DNA of 64,000 bases from Stenotrophomonas nematodicola (GTDB taxonomy: Bacteria > Pseudomonadota > Gammaproteobacteria > Xanthomonadales > Xanthomonadaceae), in NCBI RefSeq assembly GCF_009467805.1, contig NZ_WIAY01000002.1, positions 620,001 to 684,000 of the forward strand, written 5' to 3'. The position numbers and the translations under genes were made by a program. The notes below the pieces were generated by a model that did no database searches, was not told the DNA's origin, and saw only the letters and a list, made by a program, of their open reading frames with translations. Numbering within the stretch: position 1 is the first letter of the stretch; each line of letters starts with the position of its first letter. Below, in pieces: positions 1-8,906 of the stretch.

Positions 1-1
1 T

Positions 2-394
2 TTCGCCACCTACGACCGCCAGAGCTCGTTCGGTCTCGGTTACGGTACCCGCGTGGTGGACAGCGACCGCTTCTACATCGACGCGCAGATCGGCCCCGGT
101 GTGCGCCGCACGCACAATACCGAGGACGATGAGACCCGCACCGGCCTGATCGGCCGCGGCCTGTTCGACGTCAAGTACACGCTGACCCCCAATACCGACC
201 TGGTCAACACGCTGCTGGTCGAATCGGGCTCGTACAACACCTTCGGCCAGAACGATTTCGGCGTGTCGGTCAGCATGAACGAGCACCTGGCGTTGAAAGC
301 CGGCTGGCAGGCCCGTTACAACAGCGACGTCGCCGAAGACAAGCGCAAGACCGACACGTTGACCACCATGAACGTGGTCTACAAGTTCAAGTAA
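2..394 (+). CDS. DUF481 family outer-membrane protein (C-terminal part, cut by window edge)
   Basis: The reading frame is already open at base 2 and ends in TAA, so only about the last 130 residues are present and the start lies outside the window. The visible part is made of alternating beta strands (for example the run DVKYTLTPNTDLVNTLLVES) and closes with a KTDT...NVVYKF ending. That is the usual end of DUF481/YdiY-type proteins, in which the last strand finishes on an aromatic residue as in outer-membrane barrels. In that family it would be a salt-induced or otherwise uncharacterised outer-membrane barrel. It is convergent with hemC and separated from it by a hairpin. The family call is by resemblance; the substrate is unknown. 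Confidence 0.8.
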   Translation, partial: FATYDRQSSFGLGYGTRVVDSDRFYIDAQIGPGVRRTHNTEDDETRTGLIGRGLFDVKYTLTPNTDLVNTLLVESGSYNTFGQNDFGVSVSMNEHLALKAGWQARYNSDVAEDKRKTDTLTTMNVVYKFK

Positions 395-486
395 GGGTAC
401 GCGCCGTCGCATTCGCGCTGACGCTCCACGGTTCGCTGCGCGAATCGTGGGCCCCTTCCCCCCCGGACCCCCACGGCTTCGCGGCC

Positions 487-505
487 GCCCCCTGAGTCAG
501 GGGGC
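487..505. terminator. Palindromic hairpin between convergent DUF481 gene and hemC
   Basis: A perfect 19-base palindrome (GCCCCCTGA, one central base, then TCAGGGGGC) lies between two converging genes. There is no T-tract on either side, so it is only a candidate bidirectional terminator or RNA-stabilising hairpin. Confidence 0.4.
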
Positions 506-536
506 TCCACACCGGAGGAGTGGTCGGCCTTGCACC

Positions 537-1448
537 TCAGACGGCGAGCAATTCGCCGGCGCCCCCGTCGAGCAGCCCCTGCGCCACTGCTTTTCCCAAG
601 GCATCCGGGTCCGCTCCGGACCCCCGCGCCTCGGCGCGGATCAGGCGGCCGTCGGCCACGCCACCGACCAGCCCCTGCAGGAACAGGTCTTCTCCCTCCC
701 ACTGCGCGAAGCCGGCCACCGGCACATGGCAGCTGCCGTGCAGCGCACGGTTCATCGCGCGCTCGGCCTCCACGCAGGCGCGGGTGCGGGCATCATCCAG
801 TGCGGCGAACAGCGCCATCACCTGCGCATCCTCGCCATTGCATTCCACCGTGACCGCGCCCTGCGCCGGGGCCGGCAGCCATGCCGGCGCGGCCAGCCGG
901 GACACGATCCGCTCGCCCAGGCCCAACCGCTCCAGCCCGGCCACGGCCAGCACGATCGCGTCGTAACCGCCGTTGTCGAGCTTGGCCAGCCGGGTATTGA
1001 CGTTGCCGCGCAGGTCCAGCAGCTCCAGGTCCGGACGCAGCGCGCGCAGCTGCGCCTGGCGGCGCAGCGAGGAGGTCCCCACGCGCGCGCCGATCGGCAG
1101 CGCATCGAGCGAGGCGTACAGATTGGAAATGAAGCCGTCGGCCGGATCGTGGCGGGTCAGCATCGCCGGCAGCGCGAACGGTGCGTCCAGCTCCATCGGT
1201 ACGTCCTTGAGCGAATGCACCGCGCAGTCGGCCTCACCGCGCAGCATCGCCAGTTCCAGCTCCTTGAGGAACAGGCCCTTGCCGCCGATGGCGGCCAGCG
1301 AGCGGTCGAGCACCTCGTCGCCACGCGTGCTCATCGGCACCAGCACCACGTCCAGGCCAGGATGCGCCTGGCGCAGGCGATCGGCGACATGTTCGCTCTG
1401 CCACAGGGCAAGCGGGCTCTTTCGGGTGGCGATGCGCAGGGTCTTCAT
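537..1448 (-). CDS. hemC: Hydroxymethylbilane synthase (porphobilinogen deaminase)
   Basis: This cytosolic enzyme joins four porphobilinogen molecules into hydroxymethylbilane in haem synthesis. The 303-residue length is typical. The N-terminus [12 protein letters not shown], the [11 protein letters not shown] and HSLKDVP blocks (catalytic Asp near residue 82), [11 protein letters not shown] and RGNVNTRL are all family signatures. Cys240 in [10 protein letters not shown] is the residue that carries the dipyrromethane cofactor. The gene follows an AlgZ/AlgR-like pair on the same strand, 61 bases downstream of the regulator, as in Pseudomonas (algZ-algR-hemC). hemD does not follow here; the next gene is a convergent outer-membrane protein. 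Confidence 0.97.
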   Translation of the reverse strand: MKTLRIATRKSPLALWQSEHVADRLRQAHPGLDVVLVPMSTRGDEVLDRSLAAIGGKGLFLKELELAMLRGEADCAVHSLKDVPMELDAPFALPAMLTRHDPADGFISNLYASLDALPIGARVGTSSLRRQAQLRALRPDLELLDLRGNVNTRLAKLDNGGYDAIVLAVAGLERLGLGERIVSRLAAPAWLPAPAQGAVTVECNGEDAQVMALFAALDDARTRACVEAERAMNRALHGSCHVPVAGFAQWEGEDLFLQGLVGGVADGRLIRAEARGSGADPDALGKAVAQGLLDGGAGELLAV

Positions 1449-1509
1449 GCCGCCATTATGTCAAAGCCGGCCACGCGTACCGACCCACGGCTGGTACGCC
1501 GCTGCTCCC

Positions 1510-2238
1510 TCACAGGTGCTTGAGGTCCTGCTTGATGCTGGCCACGCAGCGCCGGCTCACCTCCAGCGGCTGCTTGCCGTGGCGAAGCACGGCCTGCACC
1601 TGGCCGGCGCTGTTGCGCCGCAGCTCCATCAGTTCGTGCCGGGCAACCAGGCAGTTGCGGTGGATGCGCACGAACCGCGTGGTGAACTCCTCCTCCAGCG
1701 ACTTCAGCGACTCCTCGATCAGGTCCTCGCCGCGTGCGTGGTGGACCACCACGTACTTTTCCTCGGCCTGCAGGTAGTGAATGTCGTCGATCGGGATCAG
1801 CCGCAGGCTGCCGCGCAGGCGCGCGCACAGCAGGGTGCGTGCCTGCTGGCTGGCGGCAACGGGTTGGCCACCGCGGCCCGCCAGGAAGGTCCGCGCGCGC
1901 TCCAGCGCGGCGGCCAGCCGCTCGGGACGCACCGGCTTCATCAGGTAATCAATGGCGGCCGCCTCGAACGCGGACAACGCGTGCGCGTCGTAGGCGGTGC
2001 AAAAGACTACCGCCGGACGCGGATCGAAGGTGGCCAGGTGACGGGCGGCCTCCAGCCCGTCCAGGCCCGGCATGGCGATGTCCAGCAGCACCAGGTCCGG
2101 TTGCAGATCGGCGCAGGCGTGCAGCGCCTGTTCGCCGTTCTCCGCCTCGGCCACGACCTCGACCCCGGCCTGGTCGGCCAGCAGTGACCGCAGCCGATCG
2201 CGGGCCAGCGGTTCGTCGTCGGCGATGACCACTTTCAA
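1510..2238 (-). CDS. algR: LytTR-family response regulator, AlgR-like
   Basis: The product is a two-component regulator of about 242 residues. The receiver domain fills residues 1-120 with acidic pocket DDE at 7-9, phosphoacceptor Asp53 in LLDIAMPGLDG, and the conserved Lys in YLMKPV. A LytTR DNA-binding domain fills about 140-240 (FVRIHRNCLVARHEL, VSRRC). I chose the TTG at 2238 (MKVVIADDEP) because GAGG sits 8 bases upstream. An in-frame ATG at 2280 would add 14 residues that overlap the kinase reading frame and look unlike a receiver start. The kinase stop lies 10 bases upstream, so the pair is probably co-translated. In pseudomonads AlgR controls pili and alginate; the role here is inferred only. 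Confidence 0.85.
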   Translation of the reverse strand: MKVVIADDEPLARDRLRSLLADQAGVEVVAEAENGEQALHACADLQPDLVLLDIAMPGLDGLEAARHLATFDPRPAVVFCTAYDAHALSAFEAAAIDYLMKPVRPERLAAALERARTFLAGRGGQPVAASQQARTLLCARLRGSLRLIPIDDIHYLQAEEKYVVVHHARGEDLIEESLKSLEEEFTTRFVRIHRNCLVARHELMELRRNSAGQVQAVLRHGKQPLEVSRRCVASIKQDLKHL

Positions 2239-2248
2239 GACAGCATCC

Positions 2249-3295
2249 TCATGGAATCGGGACCGTGATGTCGCAAGCATAGTAGCCGTCGCTCCATCCT
2301 CCCGTCATCCGCGCGCCCGGCCCGAAACGCCAGGCCAGGCGGTGCGCGATGCTGCGCTGGGCGTGGCCGGCACCGTGCGCCAGCGGCAGGCTGCGCGCGC
2401 TGGGATCGGGAGCCGGGTTGTGCACGCGGATGTGCAGCTGCTGGTCCTTTACGCCCAGCCCGATGACGATCGTGCCCCCCGCCGGCAGCCGCGAGATGCC
2501 GTGCAGCACCGCGTTCTCCACCAGAGGCTGCAGCACCAGGCGCGGCATCGGCAGGTCCCACGGCAGCGGTTCCTCGCGCTGCCATTGCACCTGCAGGCGC
2601 TCGCCAAGGCGCAGCGATTCAATCGAGAGATAGCGCTCGGCCAGCTCGCATTCCTCGCGCAGGGTGGCATCGCCCTCGCCCGCCCCAAGCGCGGCCCGGA
2701 ACAGATCGGACAGATCCAGCACCGCGCGTTCGGCCACCGCCGGATCGCGGCGCAGCAGGCCGGCGATGAGGTTCATGCTGTTGAAGAGAAAGTGCGGACG
2801 GATCCGCGCCTGCAACGCATCGGCCTGCGCGCGTGCGTTGGCCATCACCTGCGCGCTCCAGCGGTCGCTGACATAGAAATAGCGCAGGGCCAGCGCCACC
2901 ATCAGCGCGGTGATCGCCGCGCTGCCCAGGGTGAAGCGCCAGAAGCCGACGCCGCTGGCAAAACTGCTTCCGCCCAGCGCGCTGTAAAGCCCATGCACGA
3001 TGCCGGCGCAGGCACTGGCGATCACCGCAGTCATCGCCACCGCCAGCAGCGTGCCGGGTAACTCGGGAAGCCGCGACAACTGCTGCCGGGCGCTGCACAG
3101 GCAGACCGTGGTGGCCAACGCCAGCCACAGGGCAAAGCCACTGGCGCTGAGAAAGTCCGACACCAACCATTGCCGGCTGCCATCCGGCGCCAGGGCCACC
3201 ACCAGCACCACCAGCTCGGCCAGCCCGAGCATCGCCGCCAGCCGCGGCAGGCGGCACAGGTCGGGCAGCCACGGCAGCTGGCGCGGGTCGCTCAT
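2249..3295 (-). CDS. algZ: LytS/YehU-type membrane histidine kinase, AlgZ (FimS)-like
   Basis: The 348-residue product has four or more hydrophobic membrane segments in residues 15-140. These are followed by the His_kinase (PF06580) block IRPHFLFNSMN with phospho-accepting His168 and an ATPase domain with PLVENAVLHGI. It should sense an envelope or membrane signal and phosphorylate the AlgR-like regulator encoded 10 bases downstream. The start at 3295 (MSDPRQ) lies 4 bases after the esterase stop. A longer open frame to 3511 exists but only overlaps the esterase in another frame. The signal is unknown. Confidence 0.85.
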   Translation of the reverse strand: MSDPRQLPWLPDLCRLPRLAAMLGLAELVVLVVALAPDGSRQWLVSDFLSASGFALWLALATTVCLCSARQQLSRLPELPGTLLAVAMTAVIASACAGIVHGLYSALGGSSFASGVGFWRFTLGSAAITALMVALALRYFYVSDRWSAQVMANARAQADALQARIRPHFLFNSMNLIAGLLRRDPAVAERAVLDLSDLFRAALGAGEGDATLREECELAERYLSIESLRLGERLQVQWQREEPLPWDLPMPRLVLQPLVENAVLHGISRLPAGGTIVIGLGVKDQQLHIRVHNPAPDPSARSLPLAHGAGHAQRSIAHRLAWRFGPGARMTGGWSDGYYACDITVPIP

Positions 3296-3299
3296 CGGC

Positions 3300-3974
3300 T
3301 CAGGCGGCCTGGAACCGCGCGTCCAGCCAATCGCCCAGCGCCTGCAGCTCGTCGCCACAGACCTGGTGGGCCATCGGATAGGAATGCCATTCCAGCGGGA
3401 AGCCCAGCGCGGTGAGCGTCTGTGCGGTATGCGCGGCGATGGGCTGCGGAATGACCGGGTCCTGCGCGCCGTGCGCCATGAACACCGGGGGCCGGATGCC
3501 GTCCGGCGCACGCTGCGCGGCGGCCGTCTCCGGATCCGGCAGGTAGGTCGACAGCGCGATCAGGCCGGCCAGCGGGCGGGTCCGGCGCAAGGCGGCGCTG
3601 AGGATGATGGCGCCGCCCTGCGAGAAGCCGGCCAGCAGGATCCGTTCGGCCGGAATGCCGCGGGCGATTTCGTCCTCGATCAGGCCGTCCAGGGCCAGCA
3701 CCGAGGTGTCCACGCCGGCGGCGTCGGCACGCGAGCGGAAGTCCATGCTGACGATGTCGTACCAGGCGCGCATCGGCACGCCGTTGTTGATCGTGATCGG
3801 CTGCACCGGTGCATGCGGAAACACGAAGCGGATCGCCGGCCAGTGCGGACGCAGCAGTTCGGGGACGATCGGCGCGAAATCATGGCCGTCAGCGCCCAGT
3901 CCATGCAGCCACAGCACCGCCCACTGCGGGTCGGTGCCGGTTTCGTTGATGACGGTTTCCAAGCGGTGCTGCAT
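3300..3974 (-). CDS. Phospholipase/carboxylesterase family alpha/beta hydrolase
   Basis: This 224-residue serine hydrolase belongs to the Abhydrolase_2 (PF02230) family. Nucleophile Ser118 is in GFSQGG, with Asp172 in HGAQDPVIP and His203 in PMAHQV. An oxyanion-hole LHGLGADGHDF motif starts near residue 23. Family members cleave short carboxyl esters or lysophospholipids in the cytosol; the substrate here is not predictable. The start at 3974 (MQHRLE) is favoured over upstream in-frame codons, which would run into opgH. It lies 41 bases after opgH and 4 bases before the kinase gene, so opgH-esterase-kinase-regulator-hemC could be one transcript. Confidence 0.88.
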   Translation of the reverse strand: MQHRLETVINETGTDPQWAVLWLHGLGADGHDFAPIVPELLRPHWPAIRFVFPHAPVQPITINNGVPMRAWYDIVSMDFRSRADAAGVDTSVLALDGLIEDEIARGIPAERILLAGFSQGGAIILSAALRRTRPLAGLIALSTYLPDPETAAAQRAPDGIRPPVFMAHGAQDPVIPQPIAAHTAQTLTALGFPLEWHSYPMAHQVCGDELQALGDWLDARFQAA

Positions 3975-4015
3975 GCGGTGACTCCAGAACAGGGGCGCCG
4001 CATTATGCGCACAAC

Positions 4016-5923
4016 TCACTGCGGCGCAGCGTTCTCCAGCGCGGCCCGACGCAGTTGCGCGGCGCGCACCAGCACCGGCGGCGGGGCCAGTTCCTCGGGA
4101 ATGTCCATCAGGCCCCAGCGGTGCAGCAGGTCGCCGGCGCGGCGCCCAGAGGTCAGGGCCACTACCGGCACGGCCAGCACCATGCCGACCACCACCGGCG
4201 CCATCCATGCCGCCAGTGACGGCGACACCGCGTAGGCGAGCGCGCCCATGAACAGCCCGAAAACGCTCAGGCCACCGTAGCCGCGGATCAGCGCCGGCCA
4301 GGAGATCCCACCGTCGTCACGCTGCTGTGCATCCCAGCCCGAGTCCTTGCCGGCCAGTACTTCGGCCACGCCACGCGACTGCACGTACATCACCACCGGT
4401 GCCATCAGCGCGGCCAGCACGGTTTCCAGCAGCATCGAGATCAGCGCACGGAAGGCACCGCCGCATCCGCGCCGCTCCACCGGGTCCAGCAGCATGGCCA
4501 GGTACCCCAGCACCTTGGGCGACAGCAGCACGACCATCGTGAGGGCGAACATGCGCACCACTTTTTCTTCGTCCTGGTGCCGCCAGTACTGGCCGGGCGA
4601 CAGATGCAGCAGCGCATTGAAATCGATGCCGCCCTGGAACAGCGGGATCGCGATGCCGATCAGCATCAGCATCGCCCACATCGGCGCGGTGAAATAGTGG
4701 CCGATGCCGATCATCATGTGCATGCGGCTGACCCAGTGCAGGCCCTTGGAGCCGACCACCTTGGCGTGCTGCAGGTTGCCCTGGCACCAGCGACGGTCGC
4801 GCACCAGCATGTCGGTCAGCGTGGGCGGGCCTTCCTCGTAGCTGCCCTTGAGGTAGGGCACCATGTGGGTGGCCCAGCCGCCACGGCGCATCAGCGCGGC
4901 CTCGACGAAATCGTGGCTGAGCACGTGCCCGCCGAACGGCTGGCGTCCCGGCAGCGGCGGCAGGCCGGCGTTCTCGGCAAAGGCCTCGGTGCGGATGATC
5001 GCGTTGTGGCCCCAGTAGTTGCTTTCCGCACCATGCCACCAGGCCACGCCGCGCCCGATCACCGGCCCGTACACGCGCCCGCCGAACTGCTGCATGCGTG
5101 CGAACAGGGTGCGCCCGCCGATCACCGCCGGCAGTGTCTGGATCAGGCCGACGTCCGGATTGTGTTCCATGCCGGCCACCAGGCGCACGATGGTGTCGCC
5201 GGTCATCAGGCTGTCGGCATCCAGGATCAGCATCTGCGGGTAGCCGCCACCGAAGCGGCGCACCCAGTCGGCGATGTTGCCGGCCTTGCGTCCGCTGTTG
5301 TCGCCGCGGCGACGGTAGAACAGCCGGTCGTGCCCCTGCACGGCATCGCGCAGTGCTTCAAACGCCTGTTCTTCGGCCGCACCGATGTCGTCGCGGCGGG
5401 TGTCGCTGAGCACGTAGAAATCGAACTGCGCCAGTTGCCCGGTCGCGGCAACCGACTCGTAGATCGCCTGCAGGCCAGCCAGCAGGCGGCGCGGATCTTC
5501 GTTGTAGGTGGGCATCAGCAGCGCGGTGCGGGTATGCACCTGCGGCAGCGGCTCATCCGGATCGATGCCCAGCTTGTAGCCGCGATCGAACACGGCGGTC
5601 AGAAAGCCGGCGACGGCCCCGGCAAAGGACAGCGCGATCCAGGCGAACAGGGCCACGAACAGGCACAGCAGGCAGGCCTCCAGCACGCTGACGCCGTTCA
5701 CCGCGAGCACCTTCCACATCATGGTGGTGGCGGCGATGGTCATCGCTGCGGTGCCGCCGAGGATGTAGAAGCGGCGCAGCGCCATCAACCGCGGCGCGGT
5801 ACGCTGGCGCGGCACCTGCAGGCGCCCTTCGCGGAACGACTGTTCGGGCATGGCCATCGGCGTTTCGACCGGCAGCACTGCCCGCCCGGCGTCCACAACG
5901 GCGTTGAGGGTCTGCGTGGTCAT
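4016..5923 (-). CDS. opgH: Glucans biosynthesis glucosyltransferase H
   Basis: OpgH (MdoH) is an inner-membrane family-2 glycosyltransferase that makes the backbone of osmoregulated periplasmic glucans from UDP-glucose. The 635-residue product has two N-terminal membrane helices (about 50-110) and a GT2 domain with [17 protein letters not shown] (the acid pair) and [12 protein letters not shown] (the QxxRW-type motif). Several C-terminal membrane helices follow. It is about 200 residues shorter than the E. coli protein, which is normal for xanthomonads, where this gene is known as hrpM. No opgG lies next to it. The start at 5923 (MTTQTLNA) is the first plausible ATG before conserved sequence. 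Confidence 0.92.
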   Translation of the reverse strand: MTTQTLNAVVDAGRAVLPVETPMAMPEQSFREGRLQVPRQRTAPRLMALRRFYILGGTAAMTIAATTMMWKVLAVNGVSVLEACLLCLFVALFAWIALSFAGAVAGFLTAVFDRGYKLGIDPDEPLPQVHTRTALLMPTYNEDPRRLLAGLQAIYESVAATGQLAQFDFYVLSDTRRDDIGAAEEQAFEALRDAVQGHDRLFYRRRGDNSGRKAGNIADWVRRFGGGYPQMLILDADSLMTGDTIVRLVAGMEHNPDVGLIQTLPAVIGGRTLFARMQQFGGRVYGPVIGRGVAWWHGAESNYWGHNAIIRTEAFAENAGLPPLPGRQPFGGHVLSHDFVEAALMRRGGWATHMVPYLKGSYEEGPPTLTDMLVRDRRWCQGNLQHAKVVGSKGLHWVSRMHMMIGIGHYFTAPMWAMLMLIGIAIPLFQGGIDFNALLHLSPGQYWRHQDEEKVVRMFALTMVVLLSPKVLGYLAMLLDPVERRGCGGAFRALISMLLETVLAALMAPVVMYVQSRGVAEVLAGKDSGWDAQQRDDGGISWPALIRGYGGLSVFGLFMGALAYAVSPSLAAWMAPVVVGMVLAVPVVALTSGRRAGDLLHRWGLMDIPEELAPPPVLVRAAQLRRAALENAAPQ

Positions 5924-6828
5924 GCGCGGCGTCCCGTGGTGGGGCGTGCCAAGCCGGGCGAACCCGGTACCAGGTGGATCATCCCGATCCCGGCGCGCCC
6001 AGCGGCACGATTGCGTCCTGCCTGCGTGGACCGGCAACCGGTACGCAGCTGATGTCTGTCACTACCGGAACCCACGAACTCTCCAACAGGCTTGAGGCGA
6101 AAAATGCGGCTCAGTCTATGGGGCCAAATGTAAGCCGGGTGCGAAGGCCAATCCCCGTGATTTCTCCCCATTCAGCCAGCCGGCCCCGACACCGGGGTGG
6201 CTGATCGCGACATGAGGTCGCAGCCCTTGTGCCACGGGGTTTTCCCCATTCATCTTGTACACGGGCGTCATTCGCATCACCCGAACGGTCGATGACCATC
6301 GCAGCGCCATCCACCGGGGCCGTGTCGTTCCGTGCGCAGCCCGCGCGCGCCTCGTCTGCCCCGGCCAAGCGCGGGACCGGGCGCCGTGGCATGTCCAAGC
6401 GCTTCCTGACGGCCACGCCCGACGTGCGCTGTCCCGATCGGGCAGCGCGTGGGCAGCGGGGGGTATCAGCGCAGCTCGGGCTCGGGCGTGACCAGCGCGG
6501 CAGCGGCGATCGCCAGCGCGCGCGAGGCGGCCTGGGTCAACTGCTGCTGGGCCAGCAACTGCTGGGCCTGGGTCGCGACCGGGCACGGTGCGATCGGGCG
6601 ATTGGCGGGGCCCGCGCCGTGGCGCGAGGAAGTACTCGACATGGTCTCCGTGTCCTGTGTCCTGCGGTCGTTCCCAACGGCATCCGCCGTGGGGAGTGCG
6701 CACCCTATCTGAAAATTCACCGCAATGTGTGACGGCCCGGTTGCGCCGGTTTTTCGACACGTCCGCGTCGATACACTGGCGTACTGGCATATACGAAAGC
6801 TATGATGAAATCGTTTACAACCTAGAAA
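5924..6828. other. Long intergenic region between opgH and DUF2628 gene
   Basis: This 905-base stretch should hold the opgH promoter (on its left) and that of the DUF2628 gene (on its right). The last 140 bases are clearly less GC-rich. The only gene candidate I see is the short minus-strand ORF at 6466-6642. The other open frames here are Arg/Ala/Pro-rich shadows with no recognisable features. I see no tRNA, riboswitch or repeat array. Confidence 0.5.
6466..6642 (-). CDS. Small hypothetical protein (58 aa)
   Basis: This is a 58-codon ORF too short to be certain. The product has a polar N-terminus, then a Gln/Ala-rich helix (AQQLLAQQQLTQAASRALAI) and an acidic tail ending PEPELR. It has no signal peptide and no known domain that I recognise. 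GGAG lies 4 bases before the ATG, a little close for a good ribosome site. It would be transcribed divergently from the DUF2628 gene and towards opgH. The helix-like amino-acid pattern is the main reason to list it. Confidence 0.35.
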   Translation of the reverse strand: MSSTSSRHGAGPANRPIAPCPVATQAQQLLAQQQLTQAASRALAIAAAALVTPEPELR

Positions 6829-7224
6829 ATGGATATGGACTCCTTCAACACCTCGCAGTACAGCCCCAAGTGGCAGTTCCGTTTCAACTTCTTCGAGAAG
6901 CATGGCGCGCCCAACGCCCCGGGCTTCAAGGAAGCCCTGCAGAAGCTGCCGTTCGGCGAAAAAGTGAAGGTCAACTTCAACTTCTTCGCCCTGTTCTTCA
7001 CCTGGATCTACCTGTTCATCCTCGGCCTGTGGCGCAAGGCGATCGTGGTCCTCGCCGTGACCGTGGCGCTGTATGTGGTGGCGATGATCCTGCCGGGCTT
7101 CATCGGCCGTACGTTGCTGGTGGTGTGGTCGCTGCTGGTCGCGATCACGACCAACTACGCGTATTACCTGGATCGCGTGAAGGGCAACACCAGCTGGAAC
7201 CCCTTTGAAGGTCTGCGCTGGTAA
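6829..7224 (+). CDS. DUF2628 family small membrane protein
   Basis: The 131-residue product has a soluble N-terminus (YSPKWQFRFNFFEKHGAP) and about three hydrophobic helices between residues 55 and 120. It matches the DUF2628 pattern, including the NFFALFFTWIYLFILGLW segment. The function of the family is unknown. Two ATGs (6829 and 6835) are possible starts; neither has a strong ribosome site. A clear intrinsic terminator follows 24 bases after the stop, so it is probably a single-gene transcript. Confidence 0.8.
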   Translation: MDMDSFNTSQYSPKWQFRFNFFEKHGAPNAPGFKEALQKLPFGEKVKVNFNFFALFFTWIYLFILGLWRKAIVVLAVTVALYVVAMILPGFIGRTLLVVWSLLVAITTNYAYYLDRVKGNTSWNPFEGLRW

Positions 7225-7248
7225 TCGGCGCCCTGCACTCCCCTTCGG

Positions 7249-7276
7249 GCCCGGTCATCGACCGGGCTTTTTTTTT
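7249..7276 (+). terminator. Intrinsic terminator after DUF2628 gene
   Basis: A perfect 7-bp stem (GCCCGGT / ACCGGGC) with a 5-base loop is followed directly by nine T residues. Confidence 0.88.
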
Positions 7277-7353
7277 GCGGCTCACCTCCCGCATCGCGGC
7301 CCGGCGCGCGCCGAACAGGATGCGGCTTTCCGGCACGCCGGGTCTGCAGGCGA

Positions 7354-7800
7354 TCAGCGCGGCGGTCGGGTGACATCGCCGTCGGCCGAATCGGCCACGG
7401 ACAGGGCCGGCACCACCTGGCCGTCTTCCTTGGTGAAATCGGTGCGCAGCGGCGGCAACAGCGCCAGGACCGCTTCGGATGGCCGCGCCAGGCAGACACC
7501 ACGCTCCGTCTCGACGAAGGGACGGTTGATCAGGATCGGGTGCGCCAGCATCGCATCGAGCAGGTGGTCGTCATCCAGCCGCAGGTCATCCAGACCCAGC
7601 GCGGCGTAGGGCGGCACGTTCTGCCGCAGCGCCTGGCGCACCTCCAGGCCCGCGCGCCGGATCAGCGAGACCAGCCGCTCGCGCGTCGGCGGCGTCACCA
7701 GGTACTCGATCACCTCCGGCTCGATGCCGACATGGCGGATCAAGGCAAGAACGTTGCGCGAGGTGGCGCACGCAGGGTTGTGGAGAATTGTTGCCTTCAT
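7354..7800 (-). CDS. arsC: Arsenate reductase, glutaredoxin-dependent ArsC type
   Basis: This cytosolic enzyme reduces arsenate to arsenite for export. The 148-residue protein begins with the ArsC signature [10 protein letters not shown], with the catalytic Cys at residue 11, and keeps the RPFVETERG segment that supplies a substrate-binding Arg. Its ATG overlaps the arsH stop (ATGA, 7797-7800), so the two are translationally coupled. About 25 residues at the C-terminus beyond the usual end ([15 protein letters not shown]) look unstructured. The arsenite made here would be removed by the Acr3 pump encoded on the other side of the divergent promoter. Confidence 0.93.
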   Translation of the reverse strand: MKATILHNPACATSRNVLALIRHVGIEPEVIEYLVTPPTRERLVSLIRRAGLEVRQALRQNVPPYAALGLDDLRLDDDHLLDAMLAHPILINRPFVETERGVCLARPSEAVLALLPPLRTDFTKEDGQVVPALSVADSADGDVTRPPR

Positions 7801-8537
7801 GGCGCGCTCCCGGCCGTCGGCGATGGTGCTGCAACGGCACCGGCGGCCACCGCCAGCGCGTGCATCGCCGCGACGTCCTTGCGTTCGCTGTAACGGCTGG
7901 TGAGGTACTCGGTGCGCCCCCGCACGAGCAGTGTGAACTTGACCAGCTCCTCCACCACATCGACCACGCGGTCGTAGTACGGCGAGGCACGCATCCGGCC
8001 CGCGTCGTCGAATTCCTGCCAGACCTTGGGCACCGACGACTGGTTCGGGATGGTGACCATGCGCATCCAGCGGCCCAGCACGCGCAGCGCGTTGACCACA
8101 TTGAACGACTGCGAGCCGCCACAGACCTGCATGACCGCCAGCGTGCGACCCTGCGTCGGGCGCACGCTGCCCTCGGACAGCGGCAGCCAGTCGATCTGGT
8201 TCTTGAACACCGCGCTCATGCTGCCGTGGCGCTCCGGGCTGATCCAGACCTGCCCTTCGGACCACTGTGACCAGGCACGCAGCTGCTGCACCTGCGGATG
8301 GTCGGCCCCGACGGCATCGCACATCGGCAGCGCGTGCGGATCGAAGACCCGTACCTCGGCGCCGAAGTGCTGCAGCAGGTGCTCTACTTCGCGTGCGAGC
8401 AGCCGGCTGTAGGACTGTGGGCGCAGCGATCCGTACAGAATCAGGATCCGCGGCGGGTGGTCGCCGCCCTCCTGGCGCAATGCGTCCAGATCGGGCGACG
8501 GGGCCGCCGCCGGGGTCAGGTGGGGAAGGCGGGACAT
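7797..8537 (-). CDS. arsH: ArsH flavoprotein (organoarsenical / quinone oxidoreductase)
   Basis: The 246-residue NADPH-dependent FMN reductase family protein has the ArsH-specific blocks [15 protein letters not shown] (FMN phosphate binding), [18 protein letters not shown] and [13 protein letters not shown]. ArsH enzymes oxidise trivalent methylarsenicals and can reduce quinones or metals. The gene is first in the minus-strand arm of the ars locus, 42 bases from the divergently transcribed arsR, and overlaps arsC by 4 bases. The first 28 residues are a Pro/Ala-rich leader typical of ArsH proteins. Confidence 0.92.
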   Translation of the reverse strand: MSRLPHLTPAAAPSPDLDALRQEGGDHPPRILILYGSLRPQSYSRLLAREVEHLLQHFGAEVRVFDPHALPMCDAVGADHPQVQQLRAWSQWSEGQVWISPERHGSMSAVFKNQIDWLPLSEGSVRPTQGRTLAVMQVCGGSQSFNVVNALRVLGRWMRMVTIPNQSSVPKVWQEFDDAGRMRASPYYDRVVDVVEELVKFTLLVRGRTEYLTSRYSERKDVAAMHALAVAAGAVAAPSPTAGSAP

Positions 8538-8579
8538 GAGGGCGTTGCTCCGGCGCTATTGTTCCACTATTCTAGAAAC
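8538..8579. promoter_or_regulatory. Divergent arsH / arsR promoter region
   Basis: Only 42 bases separate the two start codons, so both promoters and the ArsR operator must lie here or just inside the coding ends. The right half is AT-rich and contains a TTCTAGAA palindrome at about 8570-8577, immediately before the arsR ATG. It is a plausible operator core, but I cannot prove binding. Confidence 0.5.
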
Positions 8580-8906
8580 ATGGAACACAAAACCGCAACC
8601 ACCGCCCTAGCCGCGCTGGGCCACGCCACCCGCCTGAGCGTATTCCGCCTGCTGGTCCAGGCGGGCCACAGCGGCCGCCTCGCCGGCGAGATCGCCGCTG
8701 AACTGTCGTTGCCCGGGGCCACCCTCTCCTTCCACCTCAAGGAACTGGCGGCTGCCGGGCTGGTGACGGCCGAAGCGCGGGGCCGCAGCATCTGCTACCG
8801 CGCCGAGTTCGACGCGATGAACGGACTGATCGGCTACCTGACCGAGAACTGCTGCGCCGGCGACGCCGCCTGCGGACCGGATGCCCGCTGCATGCCGACG
8901 CCATGA
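8580..8906 (+). CDS. arsR: ArsR/SmtB-family arsenite-responsive repressor
   Basis: The 108-residue winged-helix repressor has the recognition helix region [19 protein letters not shown] and a wing with [10 protein letters not shown]. The classic helix-3 ELCVC metal site is absent. Instead the C-terminus carries Cys91, Cys92 and Cys98 (CC-x5-C) plus Cys104. The CC-x5-C spacing is that of the Acidithiobacillus ferrooxidans-type ArsR, in which these three cysteines bind As(III). Its stop overlaps the acr3 start by ATGA, so regulator and pump are coupled. Confidence 0.92.
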   Translation: MEHKTATTALAALGHATRLSVFRLLVQAGHSGRLAGEIAAELSLPGATLSFHLKELAAAGLVTAEARGRSICYRAEFDAMNGLIGYLTENCCAGDAACGPDARCMPTP

